Assembly: GCF_030378065.1 (NCBI RefSeq)
Contig: NZ_JAUCGJ010000001.1
Coordinates: 113,458-177,457 of the forward strand
DNA length: 64,000 nt
Origin: Candidatus Venteria ishoeyi
GTDB lineage: Bacteria; Pseudomonadota; Gammaproteobacteria; Beggiatoales; Beggiatoaceae
Direction of reading: 5' to 3'
In this document: positions 8,425 through 18,680 of the stretch, piece after piece
Numbering within the stretch: the first letter of the stretch is position 1
Layout: every line of letters starts with the position of its first letter
The notes under the pieces: generated by a model
Seen by the model: only the letters and a program-made list of their open reading frames with translations
The model's database searches: none
Told to the model about the DNA's origin: nothing
Position numbers and translations under genes: made by a program

Positions 8425-9566
8425 CAGCGTACTTCGACATCGGATTGGGTAATATTATAAAGCTGTTCTTCATCAAAAACAGTGGCAATTACCTTGCCTT
8501 TATCACTATTACGGGCACTTTTACCTACCCTAAACAAGATGCCATCAATATCTTTTTTGTTTACCGCAACTTTTGAAAAGCTCTCAATACAATCCCAGCT
8601 ATGGGTTGTTGTAAAAATTTGTATATCCAGTTCTATGGATAACTCAAATAATAAGTGCCAGACTTTTTCCTGTACGCTGTAATGCAAGCCATTTTCAAAC
8701 TCATCAATAAGTAAAAAACCACCCTTGGCAGGAAATATTTTTAAGACTAATTGTAAGATTCGCAACATGCCATCACCTAAACTATTCAGTGGCACTGGGC
8801 GAGATAAGCCCGATAGTTTAACTTTAGGCAAACGCCGTCTTTGTTTAGCCTGAGAAGGGTTATCAACAAAAATTAGGTTTTCAAATTCCGGCAAGATAAT
8901 CTGTAAAGATTTTTTTACAATGGCTTCTGCTTCAGTTAATCCAATTGTATCCCATTCTTTGGCTAAATCATCCATAGGAATAAGCTGAGTTGGAATAAAG
9001 CTACAGGGTGTTATCATCTTTGATTCAGTATTAAGTTGCTTAGTACTAGGGGCTACATTATTGAAATCAATAAGAGATACTTTTTTCCCTTTAGTGATTA
9101 ACAATCCATCACCTAATACTACTTCATTCTCCTGTAATTTATTTGGAAAGATAGGTATACGGCGCTTTATAGTACTTTTTTCATTTAACTCATCTATTAT
9201 ATCAAAATCTTTTTCAATAAAAAAAATATGAGTAATACCTAAAGATTTTTCTGAATTTTCTAAATCAGCTATTAAAATATTATTGTCTTCATCAAAAAAC
9301 TTTCTTCCTGTAAATAAATCCTCAAATGGTAATGTCGTATCAAATTGCCCTTGTGCTTGATAAGTTGAAAGGCCGGTTTCATCATGTCCTAATGCAATTT
9401 CTTCCAGCAAGACTCTGTTAGCGTTAGCGGCATAAATTCTTAAGGCCTCAAGTACAGAGCTTTTTCCAGAATTATTTTTACCAACAATTAAGTTGACCCG
9501 CCCCAGCTTATCAATCTGAAAGTCTTCTAAGGATCTGAAATTTTTAATTTTTAATGAGGAAAGCAT
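8424..9566 (-). CDS. AAA_15/AAA_21 SMC-like ATPase, OLD/PARIS-like
   Basis: 380-residue ABC-type ATPase. Residues 1-16 (MLSSLKIKNFRSLEDF) and the Walker A GKNNSGKSS (29-37) are typical of RecF/OLD-like ATPases. Signature-like LNSLGDGMLRIL, Walker B GGFLLIDEFENGLHY and the H-loop FTTTHSWDCIESF complete the site in the C-terminal half. No TOPRIM domain is fused; instead the TOPRIM function is in the next, overlapping gene. The two genes are lower in GC than neighbouring dapD and lolF, which suggests acquisition. A promoter candidate lies in the palindrome at 9725-9755. Confidence 0.83.
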   Translation of the reverse strand: MLSSLKIKNFRSLEDFQIDKLGRVNLIVGKNNSGKSSVLEALRIYAANANRVLLEEIALGHDETGLSTYQAQGQFDTTLPFEDLFTGRKFFDEDNNILIADLENSEKSLGITHIFFIEKDFDIIDELNEKSTIKRRIPIFPNKLQENEVVLGDGLLITKGKKVSLIDFNNVAPSTKQLNTESKMITPCSFIPTQLIPMDDLAKEWDTIGLTEAEAIVKKSLQIILPEFENLIFVDNPSQAKQRRRLPKVKLSGLSRPVPLNSLGDGMLRILQLVLKIFPAKGGFLLIDEFENGLHYSVQEKVWHLLFELSIELDIQIFTTTHSWDCIESFSKVAVNKKDIDGILFRVGKSARNSDKGKVIATVFDEEQLYNITQSDVEVR

Positions 9567-9648
9567 GTTTACGCGGTAATCCTGTCAGCATAAATAAAGG
9601 CAATTATAACTGAAAATGTCATTATGGCGATCTTACACCTTGAATAAA

Positions 9649-9714
9649 TCAATATCCCATAGCTTGGAACTGTGCATATAAATCATCGGGTAAATAAATC
9701 TGCGTTCTATGCAT
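9649..9714 (-). pseudogene. Truncated ribbon-helix-helix antitoxin remnant
   Basis: 21-codon ORF MHRTQIYLPDDLYAQFQAMG-Y with AGAGG five bases before the ATG. HRTQIYLPDDLYAQ is the beta-strand and first helix of CopG/RHH antitoxins; the second helix and C-terminus are missing. It sits directly downstream of an intact palindrome and upstream of the ATPase/TOPRIM genes on the same strand. A relic of a toxin-antitoxin operon, or a short leader peptide, are the alternatives. Confidence 0.55.
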
Positions 9715-9724
9715 AAGCGCCTCT

Positions 9725-9755
9725 ATGATGTATGTTCTGACACATTATACATCAT
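9725..9755 (-). promoter_or_regulatory. Palindromic operator overlapping a TATAAT box
   Basis: A perfect 9-bp inverted repeat (ATGATGTAT at 9725-9733, ATACATCAT at 9747-9755) encloses 13 bases. On the minus strand it contains TATAAT (9744-9749), about 30 bases ahead of the RHH remnant start. A repressor site over a -10 box is the natural reading; it could still drive the ATPase/TOPRIM pair. Confidence 0.6.
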
Positions 9756-9795
9756 GAAACTTTAATGATTCCCCCCATTCACGTATAATCCAACA

Positions 9796-11055
9796 ATGAT
9801 GTTTAAGCCCTTACCCTTTTATATCGGCCTGCGCTATACCCGCGCCAAGCGCCGTAATCATTTTATTTCTTTTATCTCCCTGACTTCCATGTTCGGCATT
9901 GCGCTGGGCGTGACTGCGTTAATTACGGTATTGTCAGTAATGAACGGCTTTGAAAAAGAGCTGCGCGAGCGCATGTTGGGCATGGCCCCGCATGTCATGG
10001 TATTTGCCGCAGGTGATCGGGGCATGGCTGATTGGGAAGTGATGGCAAAATTGGTGCGCGATACACCGACGCAAGTCACCGGTATTGCGCCTTATGTGCA
10101 GGGACAGGCGATGCTGACCCATCGTAAGCGTATTAAAGGCACCTTGTTTCAGGGTATAGACCCGGCGATTGAGTCGGAAGTCTCCCAGGTGGGCGATAAC
10201 ATGAAACAAGGCAGTTTACAGGATTTACAGCCGGGAAAATTTAATGTCTTGCTGGGTCAGGAACTGGCGATGGCGATGGGCGTCATGGTTGGCGATAAGG
10301 TCACTGTGGTGGTGCCGCAGGCCAATATCACGCCGGTTGGCGTGTTGCCACGCATGAAACGCATGACCGTTGCCGGTATTTTTGAAGTCGGTATGCATGA
10401 ATTTGACAGTTCCCTGGTATTGATGAATATTGCCGATGCTGCGCGTTTATTGCGTATGCCTAAAGCACATGTACATGGTATCAATATTAAAATTACCCAG
10501 ATGTTTGATGCGCCCAAAGTCAGTCGCGCTTTGGTGGATGAGCTACCAATTGGTTATTACATTCAGGATTGGACTTATCGTCATGCCAATTTTTTCCGGG
10601 CGATAAAAATGGAAAAAACTGTGATGTTTGTGATTTTAAGTCTGATTGTTGGCGTAGCAGCATTTAATATTATCTCGACCCTGGTGATGGTGGTAACGGA
10701 TAAAGAAGCCGATATTGCAATTTTGCGCACCTTAGGTGCAACGCCGAATACGATTATGGCGATTTTTATGGTGCAGGGTTCCTTGATTGGGGTATTTGGT
10801 ACCTTGCTGGGACTTGTCGGTGGCGTCAGTCTGGCACTGAATGTGGAAACCATTATTCCCAGTATCGAACAAGCATTTAATGTACAGTTTTTGGATTCCT
10901 CGGTGTATTACATCAGTGATTTACCCTCGGAACTAAACTGGGATGATGTGCGTAATATTGGCATTTTATCCTTACTGTTAAGCCTGCTGGCAACACTGTA
11001 TCCTGCACGCCGTGCGGCAAAAACCCAACCTGCTGAGGCGCTGCGTTATGAATGA
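9796..11055 (+). CDS. lolF: Lipoprotein-releasing ABC transporter permease (LolC/LolE/LolF family)
   Basis: 419-residue inner-membrane permease that, with LolD, extracts outer-membrane lipoproteins and hands them to LolA. It begins [20 protein letters not shown] with TM1 at about 24-48, has a large periplasmic domain, then three C-terminal helices (about 270-400) including [19 protein letters not shown]. Only one permease gene is present beside lolD, as in bacteria with homodimeric LolF rather than LolC/LolE, so lolF is preferred by context. No clear Shine-Dalgarno precedes the ATG, and a TATAAT at 9784-9789 would place transcription near the start codon. It overlaps lolD. Confidence 0.9.
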   Translation: MMFKPLPFYIGLRYTRAKRRNHFISFISLTSMFGIALGVTALITVLSVMNGFEKELRERMLGMAPHVMVFAAGDRGMADWEVMAKLVRDTPTQVTGIAPYVQGQAMLTHRKRIKGTLFQGIDPAIESEVSQVGDNMKQGSLQDLQPGKFNVLLGQELAMAMGVMVGDKVTVVVPQANITPVGVLPRMKRMTVAGIFEVGMHEFDSSLVLMNIADAARLLRMPKAHVHGINIKITQMFDAPKVSRALVDELPIGYYIQDWTYRHANFFRAIKMEKTVMFVILSLIVGVAAFNIISTLVMVVTDKEADIAILRTLGATPNTIMAIFMVQGSLIGVFGTLLGLVGGVSLALNVETIIPSIEQAFNVQFLDSSVYYISDLPSELNWDDVRNIGILSLLLSLLATLYPARRAAKTQPAEALRYE

Positions 11056-11749
11056 GTTGGTGCTGGAAGCAAAAAACCTGAAAAAAACTTTTCATGATGC
11101 CGACTTATCGGTTGATGTTTTAACAAATGTTGACTTAAAAGTGGGCAAAGGTGAACAGATTGCCATTGTCGGTAGTTCTGGCTCTGGTAAAAGTACCTTA
11201 TTACATTTGTTAGGTGGCCTGGATGATCCCAGCGCGGGTGAAGTGCTTGCCGGGGGTAAAAGCCTGTTTGACATGAATGCCGCCAAACGCGGTATCTGGC
11301 GTAATAAAACCCTGGGCTTTGTGTATCAGTTTCATCACCTGTTACCGGAATTTACGGCACTGGAAAATGTAGCCATGCCCTTGTTGATTCGTGGTTTAAG
11401 CGTGGCAGACGCGCAGGAGCAGGCAGCGGATATGTTGGATAGAGTGGGATTAAAACAACGCCTGAAACATAAACCCGGTGAGCTTTCCGGCGGCGAGCGC
11501 CAGCGCGCAGCCGTTGCCAGAGCCTTAGTCACCAAACCTCAGTGTCTGCTTGCCGATGAACCGACTGGCAATCTGGATCAGCACACCGCGCAACATGTTT
11601 ATGAAACCATGCTGGCCTTAAATACAGAAATTCAAACCAGTCTGGTCATTGTCACCCATGATATTCATCTGGCGCAGAAAATGGACAGAAGTTTTACCCT
11701 GAATAATGGGCAGCTTGAGGCGATTGATACAATGGTTAATGATAAATAA
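11048..11749 (+). CDS. lolD: Lipoprotein-releasing ABC transporter ATPase
   Basis: 233-residue ATPase energising lipoprotein release. Walker A is [18 protein letters not shown], the Q-loop region [18 protein letters not shown] is typical of LolD, the signature is [15 protein letters not shown] and Walker B is [12 protein letters not shown]. The chosen ATG at 11048 ([15 protein letters not shown]) matches family length and overlaps the permease stop by 8 bases; an upstream ATG at 11012 lies inside the permease frame and is less likely. Confidence 0.95.
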   Translation: MNELVLEAKNLKKTFHDADLSVDVLTNVDLKVGKGEQIAIVGSSGSGKSTLLHLLGGLDDPSAGEVLAGGKSLFDMNAAKRGIWRNKTLGFVYQFHHLLPEFTALENVAMPLLIRGLSVADAQEQAADMLDRVGLKQRLKHKPGELSGGERQRAAVARALVTKPQCLLADEPTGNLDQHTAQHVYETMLALNTEIQTSLVIVTHDIHLAQKMDRSFTLNNGQLEAIDTMVNDK

Positions 11750-11878
11750 TGGTTAAATTTAGAAAAATTATTGATTTTGTTATTTTCTAACAGCCTCCTA
11801 GAAGTATTCATAATTTATTCAGTGCTACTGCAAATAAAAATAGTATTTTTATTGCAGCGAGTTAAATCCAAATAAACC

Positions 11879-14800
11879 ATGCGCACCTGGTCTATTTATC
11901 ATCCTATCGGTATTTCCCTGATTGCCCTGGCCTGTGTGGTGTTAGGTGCTGTCACCCTGCCCCGCCTGGGGCTGGATTTACTCCCGCATATTATTTACCC
12001 GGAAGTGCGGGTGCGGGTGCTGGATTCCGGCGTGCCTGCGGTGATTATGGAAGAACAGATCACGCGCCAGCTTGAAGAGCAACTGGCAATTACTGAAGGT
12101 CTGGTTCATATTCAATCACGTACTTCTCAGGGGCGCAGTGCCGTAGATTTATCCTTTCCTTATGGCTGGGATATTGATAAGGCCTTGGCAGATGCCAGTA
12201 TTCGTCTGGATCGGGCGAAACGCTTTTTACCCGATACCATTTCCCCACCCGTTATTTACAAACGTGATCCCTCACAATTACCCGTTGCCGAACTGGTGCT
12301 GAGTTCCAACTTACGGGGTGCTGTAGCGTTGCGGGATTGGGCGGATAATCAATTTGCGCGCTGGTTGTTAAACCTGCCCGGCGTGGCGGCGGTTGAGACC
12401 GGTGGCGGTTTGCGCCGGGAAATTCAGGTGATACCGGATTTATCGCGTTTGCAGGCGCTGGGGCTGAGCATTGCTGATGTGCTGGACAGTTTGCAATCAG
12501 AAAACCTGGAAGCACCATTAGGACGTTTACACACACCGGGGCAGGTTATCAGCGTGCGTTTAAGTGGACGCGCTCTGGCCTTGCAGGATTTGGCAAAAAT
12601 TCCCCTGCAAACCGGGGATAACCCCGTGCATCTGGGGGATGTCGCGCAATTAAATGACGGTCATGAAGAAGAGCAACTGCGGATTCGGCTAAATGGCGAA
12701 GCCGGGGTTAAGCTTTCCATTCAAAAACAACCCCGGGCGAATACCGTTGCTGTCGCTGATGCTTTACATCAACGCCTGGGTTGGTTGAAAAGTCAGCAAA
12801 TTATCCCGGAAGATATTGAAATTGCCGTGGTGGGTGATCAATCGGTTTATGTGCGTCAGTCGCTGCAAAATACCGCCTGGGCGGTGCTTGGTGGGGCGCT
12901 GCTGGCGATGCTGGTGGTGTATCTATTTTTGGGTGATGTGCGCCGCACGCTGATTATTGGCAGTAGTATTCCGATTGCTTTGATGCTGACTTTTGCTTTG
13001 ATGGGCTTGGGTGATTTACATTTGAATATCATGACCTTAGGCGGCCTAGCTGTGGGCGTTGGTTTGCTGGTGGACAGTGCCATTGTCATGCTGGAAAATA
13101 TTGCCCGACATCAGCAGCAGAATACAGCAAAAGCGGCAGAAATTGCCACGCAGGAAATCAGCAGCGCTATTTTTGCTTCAACCTCCACCAATCTGGCAGC
13201 CATATTGCCATTTTTATTTATCAGTGGTTTGATTGGTTTGTTGTTCCGGGATTTGATACTGACCCTGGTGGCTGCAATGTTAGCTGCAATGGTCGTGGCC
13301 TTAACATTGGTTCCTGCATTAAGTGCAAAAGTCAGCGCTGCTAACAAAGCAGGCAAAGCAATCCAAGCTGGACGTTTGTTTTCTGCCTTGACAGGTTTGC
13401 ACCAATGGTTATTGCGCCAAGTGTTGCGTTGGCCTTATCTGATGATATTGGTATTTTTACTGGGACTGGTCTGGGCGGTTTCGGTATTACAAAATAAACC
13501 ACAGCGTTTTTTACCCAATATGGATGAAGGCCGGGTACAGATTTCAGTACGGGCGGAACCCGGCATTCCGCTGGCACGGATGGATGCCGCAGTGACAAAA
13601 CTGGAAAACTTGCTGTTAGCCGATCCGCAGGTGATTTCCTTATATGCTCAAGTAGGTGGTTTTGTCTTCGGGCGCTCACAATATCAGGCCACGCATCGCA
13701 GCAGCCTGAAACTACAATTACAAGCAGGGAAATCGGGGCGCTGGCACAGTCAGCACTGGATAGGCAAAACCCGCAAGGCGATTAAAGCGCTACAACTGGT
13801 GGGCATACAAGTCTATTTACGCAGTCGTGGCATACGTGGCATACGTTTAAGCCAGGGTGATGATGACATTAGTTTGCGTTTGCAGGGGCCGCAGCTTGAT
13901 ACTCTCAAACAACTGGCACAGCAACACGTCAAACATCTGAAGGCACTGCCACAATTGCGTAATCTCAGCCACAGCCAGGAAGATGCACGTCAGGAACTGG
14001 TATTGAAAGTGGATCGTCTGGCTGCCGCCGCACTGGGTTTTTCACTGGAACAGATACGTGATGGTGTAGACGTGTTGTTACGCGGCAAGCAAGTGGGTTA
14101 TTTGATGCAAAATGATCAGCAAATCAATATCCGGGTGCGTTTGCTGAAAAAGGATTTGAACACACCGCAGGCATTGTCTGAAATTCTGCTCTATAACAAA
14201 TCAGGGCAAGCCGTGTATCTGGATGAACTGGCGCATTTGGAATGGCAGACGGCTATGGCGCAAATTCAACGTGATCAACAGCAGCGAATTGTGGAAATCA
14301 GTGGCTCACTGGCAGCAGGTAGCAGTCTGGAGCAGGCTTTTGCTGCGATAGAAAATCACATGATGCAACATCCCTTACCTGCGGGTTACAGCTATTATGA
14401 CGGTGGCGAGATAAAAAACCTGCAAACCGGGCGTAAGCTGGGCATGTTATTACTGGGATTAGCCATTTTCCTGGTGTTTGTGGTGATGGCGGTACAGTAT
14501 GAATCCTTGCGCAATCCGCTGGTGATATTGCTGGGCATTCCTTTTGCCCTGATTGGTGTAGCAGGTGGTTTGTTTATGCTGGATGTACCGCTGTCCATGC
14601 CGGTCTGGCTGGGGCTGATTTTATTGGCGGGGCTGGTGGTGAATAACAGTATTGTGCTGGTGGAAACTATAGAGCAGCAACGCTGTCAGGCGACTGTGAT
14701 AGAGGCAATTTTAACTGCAGCACGTTTAAGGCTGCGTCCGGTGCTGATGACTACGCTGACCACCGTTGCCGGTATGATTCCATTGGCGCTGGGCTGGGGT

Positions 14801-14938
14801 GCGGGTACGGCTTTATTGCAACCCTTGGCAATCACCGTGGTGTTTGGTTTGAGTTTTTCATTGCTGGTGAGTTTGTTATTAATTCCGGCTTTATATGCCT
14901 TGTTTCACCAATATACATTAAATGTTGCTAAGAAATAA
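11879..14938 (+). CDS. RND-family efflux transporter permease
   Basis: 1019-residue inner-membrane proton-driven pump of the AcrB/HAE type. TM1 is within residues 8-28, two large periplasmic loops follow TM1 and TM7, and TM segments cluster at about 330-490 and 860-1010. The TM4 motif reads GVGLLVDSAIVMLENIA, with VDS where many drug pumps have VDD, so one of the two proton-relay aspartates is replaced by serine. No membrane-fusion or TolC-like gene is adjacent; it would need partners encoded elsewhere. It follows lolD by 129 bases. Substrate is unknown. Confidence 0.88.
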   Translation: MRTWSIYHPIGISLIALACVVLGAVTLPRLGLDLLPHIIYPEVRVRVLDSGVPAVIMEEQITRQLEEQLAITEGLVHIQSRTSQGRSAVDLSFPYGWDIDKALADASIRLDRAKRFLPDTISPPVIYKRDPSQLPVAELVLSSNLRGAVALRDWADNQFARWLLNLPGVAAVETGGGLRREIQVIPDLSRLQALGLSIADVLDSLQSENLEAPLGRLHTPGQVISVRLSGRALALQDLAKIPLQTGDNPVHLGDVAQLNDGHEEEQLRIRLNGEAGVKLSIQKQPRANTVAVADALHQRLGWLKSQQIIPEDIEIAVVGDQSVYVRQSLQNTAWAVLGGALLAMLVVYLFLGDVRRTLIIGSSIPIALMLTFALMGLGDLHLNIMTLGGLAVGVGLLVDSAIVMLENIARHQQQNTAKAAEIATQEISSAIFASTSTNLAAILPFLFISGLIGLLFRDLILTLVAAMLAAMVVALTLVPALSAKVSAANKAGKAIQAGRLFSALTGLHQWLLRQVLRWPYLMILVFLLGLVWAVSVLQNKPQRFLPNMDEGRVQISVRAEPGIPLARMDAAVTKLENLLLADPQVISLYAQVGGFVFGRSQYQATHRSSLKLQLQAGKSGRWHSQHWIGKTRKAIKALQLVGIQVYLRSRGIRGIRLSQGDDDISLRLQGPQLDTLKQLAQQHVKHLKALPQLRNLSHSQEDARQELVLKVDRLAAAALGFSLEQIRDGVDVLLRGKQVGYLMQNDQQINIRVRLLKKDLNTPQALSEILLYNKSGQAVYLDELAHLEWQTAMAQIQRDQQQRIVEISGSLAAGSSLEQAFAAIENHMMQHPLPAGYSYYDGGEIKNLQTGRKLGMLLLGLAIFLVFVVMAVQYESLRNPLVILLGIPFALIGVAGGLFMLDVPLSMPVWLGLILLAGLVVNNSIVLVETIEQQRCQATVIEAILTAARLRLRPVLMTTLTTVAGMIPLALGWGAGTALLQPLAITVVFGLSFSLLVSLLLIPALYALFHQYTLNVAKK

Positions 14939-15087
14939 GCCCATGCTTAACTTTCATGACAACACGTTATCAGGTAAGCTTATGAGTTAATATATAACAA
15001 GACATGAGGATTTTATAATACCTTTTATTTTAATCCTCATTTTCACACTATTCACATAAGGGCGTTCCACATTAAGGGGTTTATTAC

Positions 15088-16737
15088 ATGGCGACATTAC
15101 CCAATAATCTGTTCAAACTGGAGGAAGGACAAGATCCGGCTGCTTTATGGGAACAGATTAATGTGCATTACGATCTGGAAAAAAGTATTACCCAGACCCA
15201 TGACAGCATCTGTTATGACAGTTTTGACTGGCGCTTGTTTCTCCAGGGCTGGCAACTGACTGCGCATAATAAAAAAACAGCATACGAATCTGGGCAGAAT
15301 ACGGCGCAGCAGACTGAGTGTTGGAGCATCATATTGGAATCTGTTGATGGACAGCAGCAATATGCCAGGCAGTCCCTGAAACAGGTTCCCACTTTTGCCT
15401 GGGACTTTCCAGACAGTTTGCTGAAAACCCAATTACAGCCAATATTGGAAATGCGGGCATTATTAGCCCATACCCACTTACATTGGGTGGTGCAAACCTG
15501 GAAGGTGTTGGATGATGAACAAAAAACGGTGGTGCGCCTGCAATTGGAAACCGTTTATGTAGTTGGTGAAAATTCAGAACACACTTGTCTGGGGCAAGCT
15601 CTACGTGTGTTACCCGTGCGCGGTTATACAAAAGCTTTGCAACGGGTTTTACAGATTATTCAGGCGCAGGCACTGGAAACGGAGCAGAAAAGCTGGTTGG
15701 AACTGGCATGGCGGCAAACTCAGCAGCAACCGGGCAGTTATAGCAGTAAACTCAATCTCCAATTAAAACCGGATATGCCTGCCAATATTGCTACTAAAAT
15801 TATTTTGCAGCGTTTGTTAGATACCATGCAGGAAAATGAAGCAGGTACCCGGCAAAATCTGGATTCTGAATTTCTACATGATTTCCGGGTGGCTATTCGT
15901 CGCACCCGTTCTGTGCTCAGCCAGGTAAAGGGGGTTTTGCCAAAAACTACTGTAACCCGCTTCAAACCCCAGTTTGCCTGGTTAGGTAGTGTCACCACCC
16001 CAACCCGGGATCTGGATGTGTATTTACTGGATTTTGATAAATATCACGCCATGTTGCCAGCGCAGGTACAACCCGATCTTGCGCCATTGTTGCACTTTTT
16101 ACAGCAGCACCACCGGCAGGCACAGCAGAAAATGGCTAAAACACTGGTGTCTAAAACCTATCAGAAACTGATCCAGGAGTGGCAACAGTTTATTCACAGT
16201 CCCAGTCGCGCACACCCGCAAATTCCTAATTCCGGTCGTCCAGTCATTGAAGTGGCTAATGAAAATATCTGGAAGGCTTATCGTAAAGTGCTGAAGGCAG
16301 GTAAACGAATTAATGATGATACGCCGGTAGTTGCTTTACATGAACTGCGCAAGGATTGTAAAAAATTACGCTACCTGATGGAGTTTTTCCAAAGCCTGTA
16401 CCCAAAAGACAGGGCCATGCGTTCAATTAAGATTCTGAAAGATTTTCAAAATATTCTGGGTGATATTCAGGATTATTTTGTGCAAGTTGAGCACTTACAA
16501 TCCTTTGCCGAGCAGATGGTGGAAGAAGGTACAGGAAGTAGTCGTACCTTATTGGCAATGGGCGTTTTGGTTGGACATTTACTGGATTTGGAACAACAAG
16601 CACGCACCCGGTTTACTGAGCGTTTTGAAATCTTTGCCCAGGAAACCAATCGCCATCGTTTTGCTGAGTTATTTAAACCCCAAAAAGCCAAGATTACAAA
16701 AGTGATTACAAAAGCCACCCAAGCAGGGGGGGCGTAA
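15088..16737 (+). CDS. CHAD domain protein with N-terminal CYTH-like region
   Basis: 549-residue cytoplasmic protein. The CHAD part occupies about residues 235-530, with the two conserved histidine-basic helices HDFRVAIRRTRSVL (from 264) and HELRKDCKKLRYLMEFF (from 418). CHAD domains bind polyphosphate and localise to polyphosphate granules in studied bacteria. The N-terminal 220 residues have the spacing of a CYTH/triphosphate-tunnel domain (LEKSITQTHDSICYDSFDWR) but the usual ExExK strand is not obvious, so it may be catalytically dead. The ParA gene starts 2 bases after its stop, so the two form an operon. A role on polyphosphate granules is inferred. Confidence 0.85.
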   Translation: MATLPNNLFKLEEGQDPAALWEQINVHYDLEKSITQTHDSICYDSFDWRLFLQGWQLTAHNKKTAYESGQNTAQQTECWSIILESVDGQQQYARQSLKQVPTFAWDFPDSLLKTQLQPILEMRALLAHTHLHWVVQTWKVLDDEQKTVVRLQLETVYVVGENSEHTCLGQALRVLPVRGYTKALQRVLQIIQAQALETEQKSWLELAWRQTQQQPGSYSSKLNLQLKPDMPANIATKIILQRLLDTMQENEAGTRQNLDSEFLHDFRVAIRRTRSVLSQVKGVLPKTTVTRFKPQFAWLGSVTTPTRDLDVYLLDFDKYHAMLPAQVQPDLAPLLHFLQQHHRQAQQKMAKTLVSKTYQKLIQEWQQFIHSPSRAHPQIPNSGRPVIEVANENIWKAYRKVLKAGKRINDDTPVVALHELRKDCKKLRYLMEFFQSLYPKDRAMRSIKILKDFQNILGDIQDYFVQVEHLQSFAEQMVEEGTGSSRTLLAMGVLVGHLLDLEQQARTRFTERFEIFAQETNRHRFAELFKPQKAKITKVITKATQAGGA

Positions 16738-16739
16738 CA

Positions 16740-17477
16740 ATGAAAATTATTGCTTCTTATAGTATTAAAGGTGGCGTGGGTAAAACGTCAACTGCGGTAA
16801 ACCTGGCATGGCAAGCTGCGCAGGAAGGTGCGAATACCCTAATCTGGGACTTAGACCCACAAGCGGCAGCCAGTTTTTATTTCCGCATCAAACCTAAAAT
16901 TAAAGGTGGCACCAAAAAATTATTAAAACCCAAAAGTGTACTGGATAATTTAATTAAAGGTACTGATTATCTGAATCTGGATTTGCTGCCGGCTGATTTT
17001 TCTTACCGCCATATGGAATTGGGTCTGAATGAGCAGAAACATCCCACCCAGCAATTATTACGTTTATTGCGACCTTTAACCCAGGAATATGATTATATTT
17101 TTCTGGATTGCCCACCCACGCTGACGCTGGTATCGGAAAATATTTTTCAAGCCGCTGATATTATGATCTGCCCTGTCATCCCGACCACCTTATCATTGCG
17201 TACCCTGCAACAGCTTGAGGATTTTTGCAATGATAACAACTTAAAACATTTATCGATTTTACCCTTTTTTTCCATGGTAGACCGGCGCAAAAAAATGCAT
17301 CAGCAAATTATTGAAACCTTTAAACCTCAGGGTTTGTTTTTAAACCAGCAAATTGCTTATGCCAGTGATATTGAAAAAATGGGCCTAAGGCGCGCGGCAG
17401 TAGGGGATTATGCCGCCAGCAGTCAGGCTGCCAAATCCTACCAAAGCTTATGGCAGGAAATACAGCAACGTTGGTAG
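16740..17477 (+). CDS. ParA/MinD-family ATPase linked to the CHAD protein
   Basis: 245-residue ATPase starting MKIIASYSIKGGVGKTSTAV, with the deviant Walker A KGGVGKT, a Walker A' LIWDLDPQAAASFYF and Walker B YDYIFLDCPPTLTLV. Such proteins position plasmids, chromosomes or protein and storage granules. There is no parB nearby; the only partner is the CHAD gene two bases upstream, so cargo may be a CHAD-coated body. The ending RRAAVGDYAASSQAAKSYQ is usual for orphan ParA proteins. Confidence 0.9.
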   Translation: MKIIASYSIKGGVGKTSTAVNLAWQAAQEGANTLIWDLDPQAAASFYFRIKPKIKGGTKKLLKPKSVLDNLIKGTDYLNLDLLPADFSYRHMELGLNEQKHPTQQLLRLLRPLTQEYDYIFLDCPPTLTLVSENIFQAADIMICPVIPTTLSLRTLQQLEDFCNDNNLKHLSILPFFSMVDRRKKMHQQIIETFKPQGLFLNQQIAYASDIEKMGLRRAAVGDYAASSQAAKSYQSLWQEIQQRW

Positions 17478-17529
17478 CCTCTTAGAAGTGTTGCCAAAGC
17501 ATAAGTTTTTTATTCAAAATGCTAAAATT

Positions 17530-17617
17530 CAGTACACACTATCAAGAACTTAGCATGAGGCGGGAGCGGTTTTCAATGCCTTAAGCATTGAAAGAAGCTT
17601 ACGCCGAACTCAGGTAA
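17530..17617. repeat. Dispersed repeat family C, copy 1
   Basis: Contains GTACACACTATCAAGAAC then TTAGCATGAGG, AGCGGTTTTCA, a short hairpin (ATGCCTTAAGCAT) and AGCTTACGCCGAACTCAGGT. The same ordered blocks occur at 27470, 32065 (inverted), 38013 and 53210. Here the terminal CAGGT lies 6 bases before the tmk ATG and is the only candidate ribosome site. Confidence 0.75.
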
Positions 17618-18223
<606 letters not shown>

Positions 18224-18380
18224 GTTCGATATAAGATTTTTTATCGAAAAATGCTGTGACTCAGCATAACTGTTCAGCCCCCATTGTAGATTTTGCCGCA
18301 GAATTCACTGAAATACACAGAATGGGTTAACTTTAAGTTATTTTCTGTATTTTCCGCAGCAAAGAATAATCGGAGTCTGA

Positions 18381-18617
18381 ATGGTTACGAGTGGGAATCA
18401 GAATTTTAAATTTATTCATGCCTTTGAATTTACAGATACCCGTAATTATAATTTGCAACCTTCCCGGCAGTGCGCACAAAGTGTGAAAAGTTATCTGGTT
18501 TCGGTTTATCATATCCCGCCTTCATGTTTGTATATTGCAGCTTATGGCGAAAAACAGCCCTTACGCGGTGATTTATACCACCGTAGAGACGCAGCACTGC
18601 TGCGTAACATCTGTTGA
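18381..18617 (+). pseudogene. Fragment of an OmpA/MotB peptidoglycan-binding domain
   Basis: The 78-codon frame contains YNLQPSRQCAQSVKSYLVS, IPPSCLYIAAYGEKQPL, which aligns by eye with the OmpA C-terminal signature (NxxLSxxRAxxVxxYLxxxGI...YGexxP). The first half of the domain with its beta strand and HTD motif is reduced to FEFTDTRNYN, there is no signal peptide, and the end runs into a repeat (GTAGAGACGCAGC). It looks like a decayed domain fragment between tmk and murJ. Confidence 0.5.
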
Positions 18618-18663
18618 TTAGGCGTGGCTTCTGTTGATTAGACCTAGCAATGCTACGTCTCTA
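18584..18663. repeat. GTAGAGACG repeat
   Basis: GTAGAGACGCAGCACTGCTGCG at the left and AGCAATGCTACGTCTCTAC at the right form inverted ends around a short spacer. A related hairpin is at 54886-54932. It fills the gap before murJ. Confidence 0.55.
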
Positions 18664-18680
18664 CTATTTGTATAGGATGT

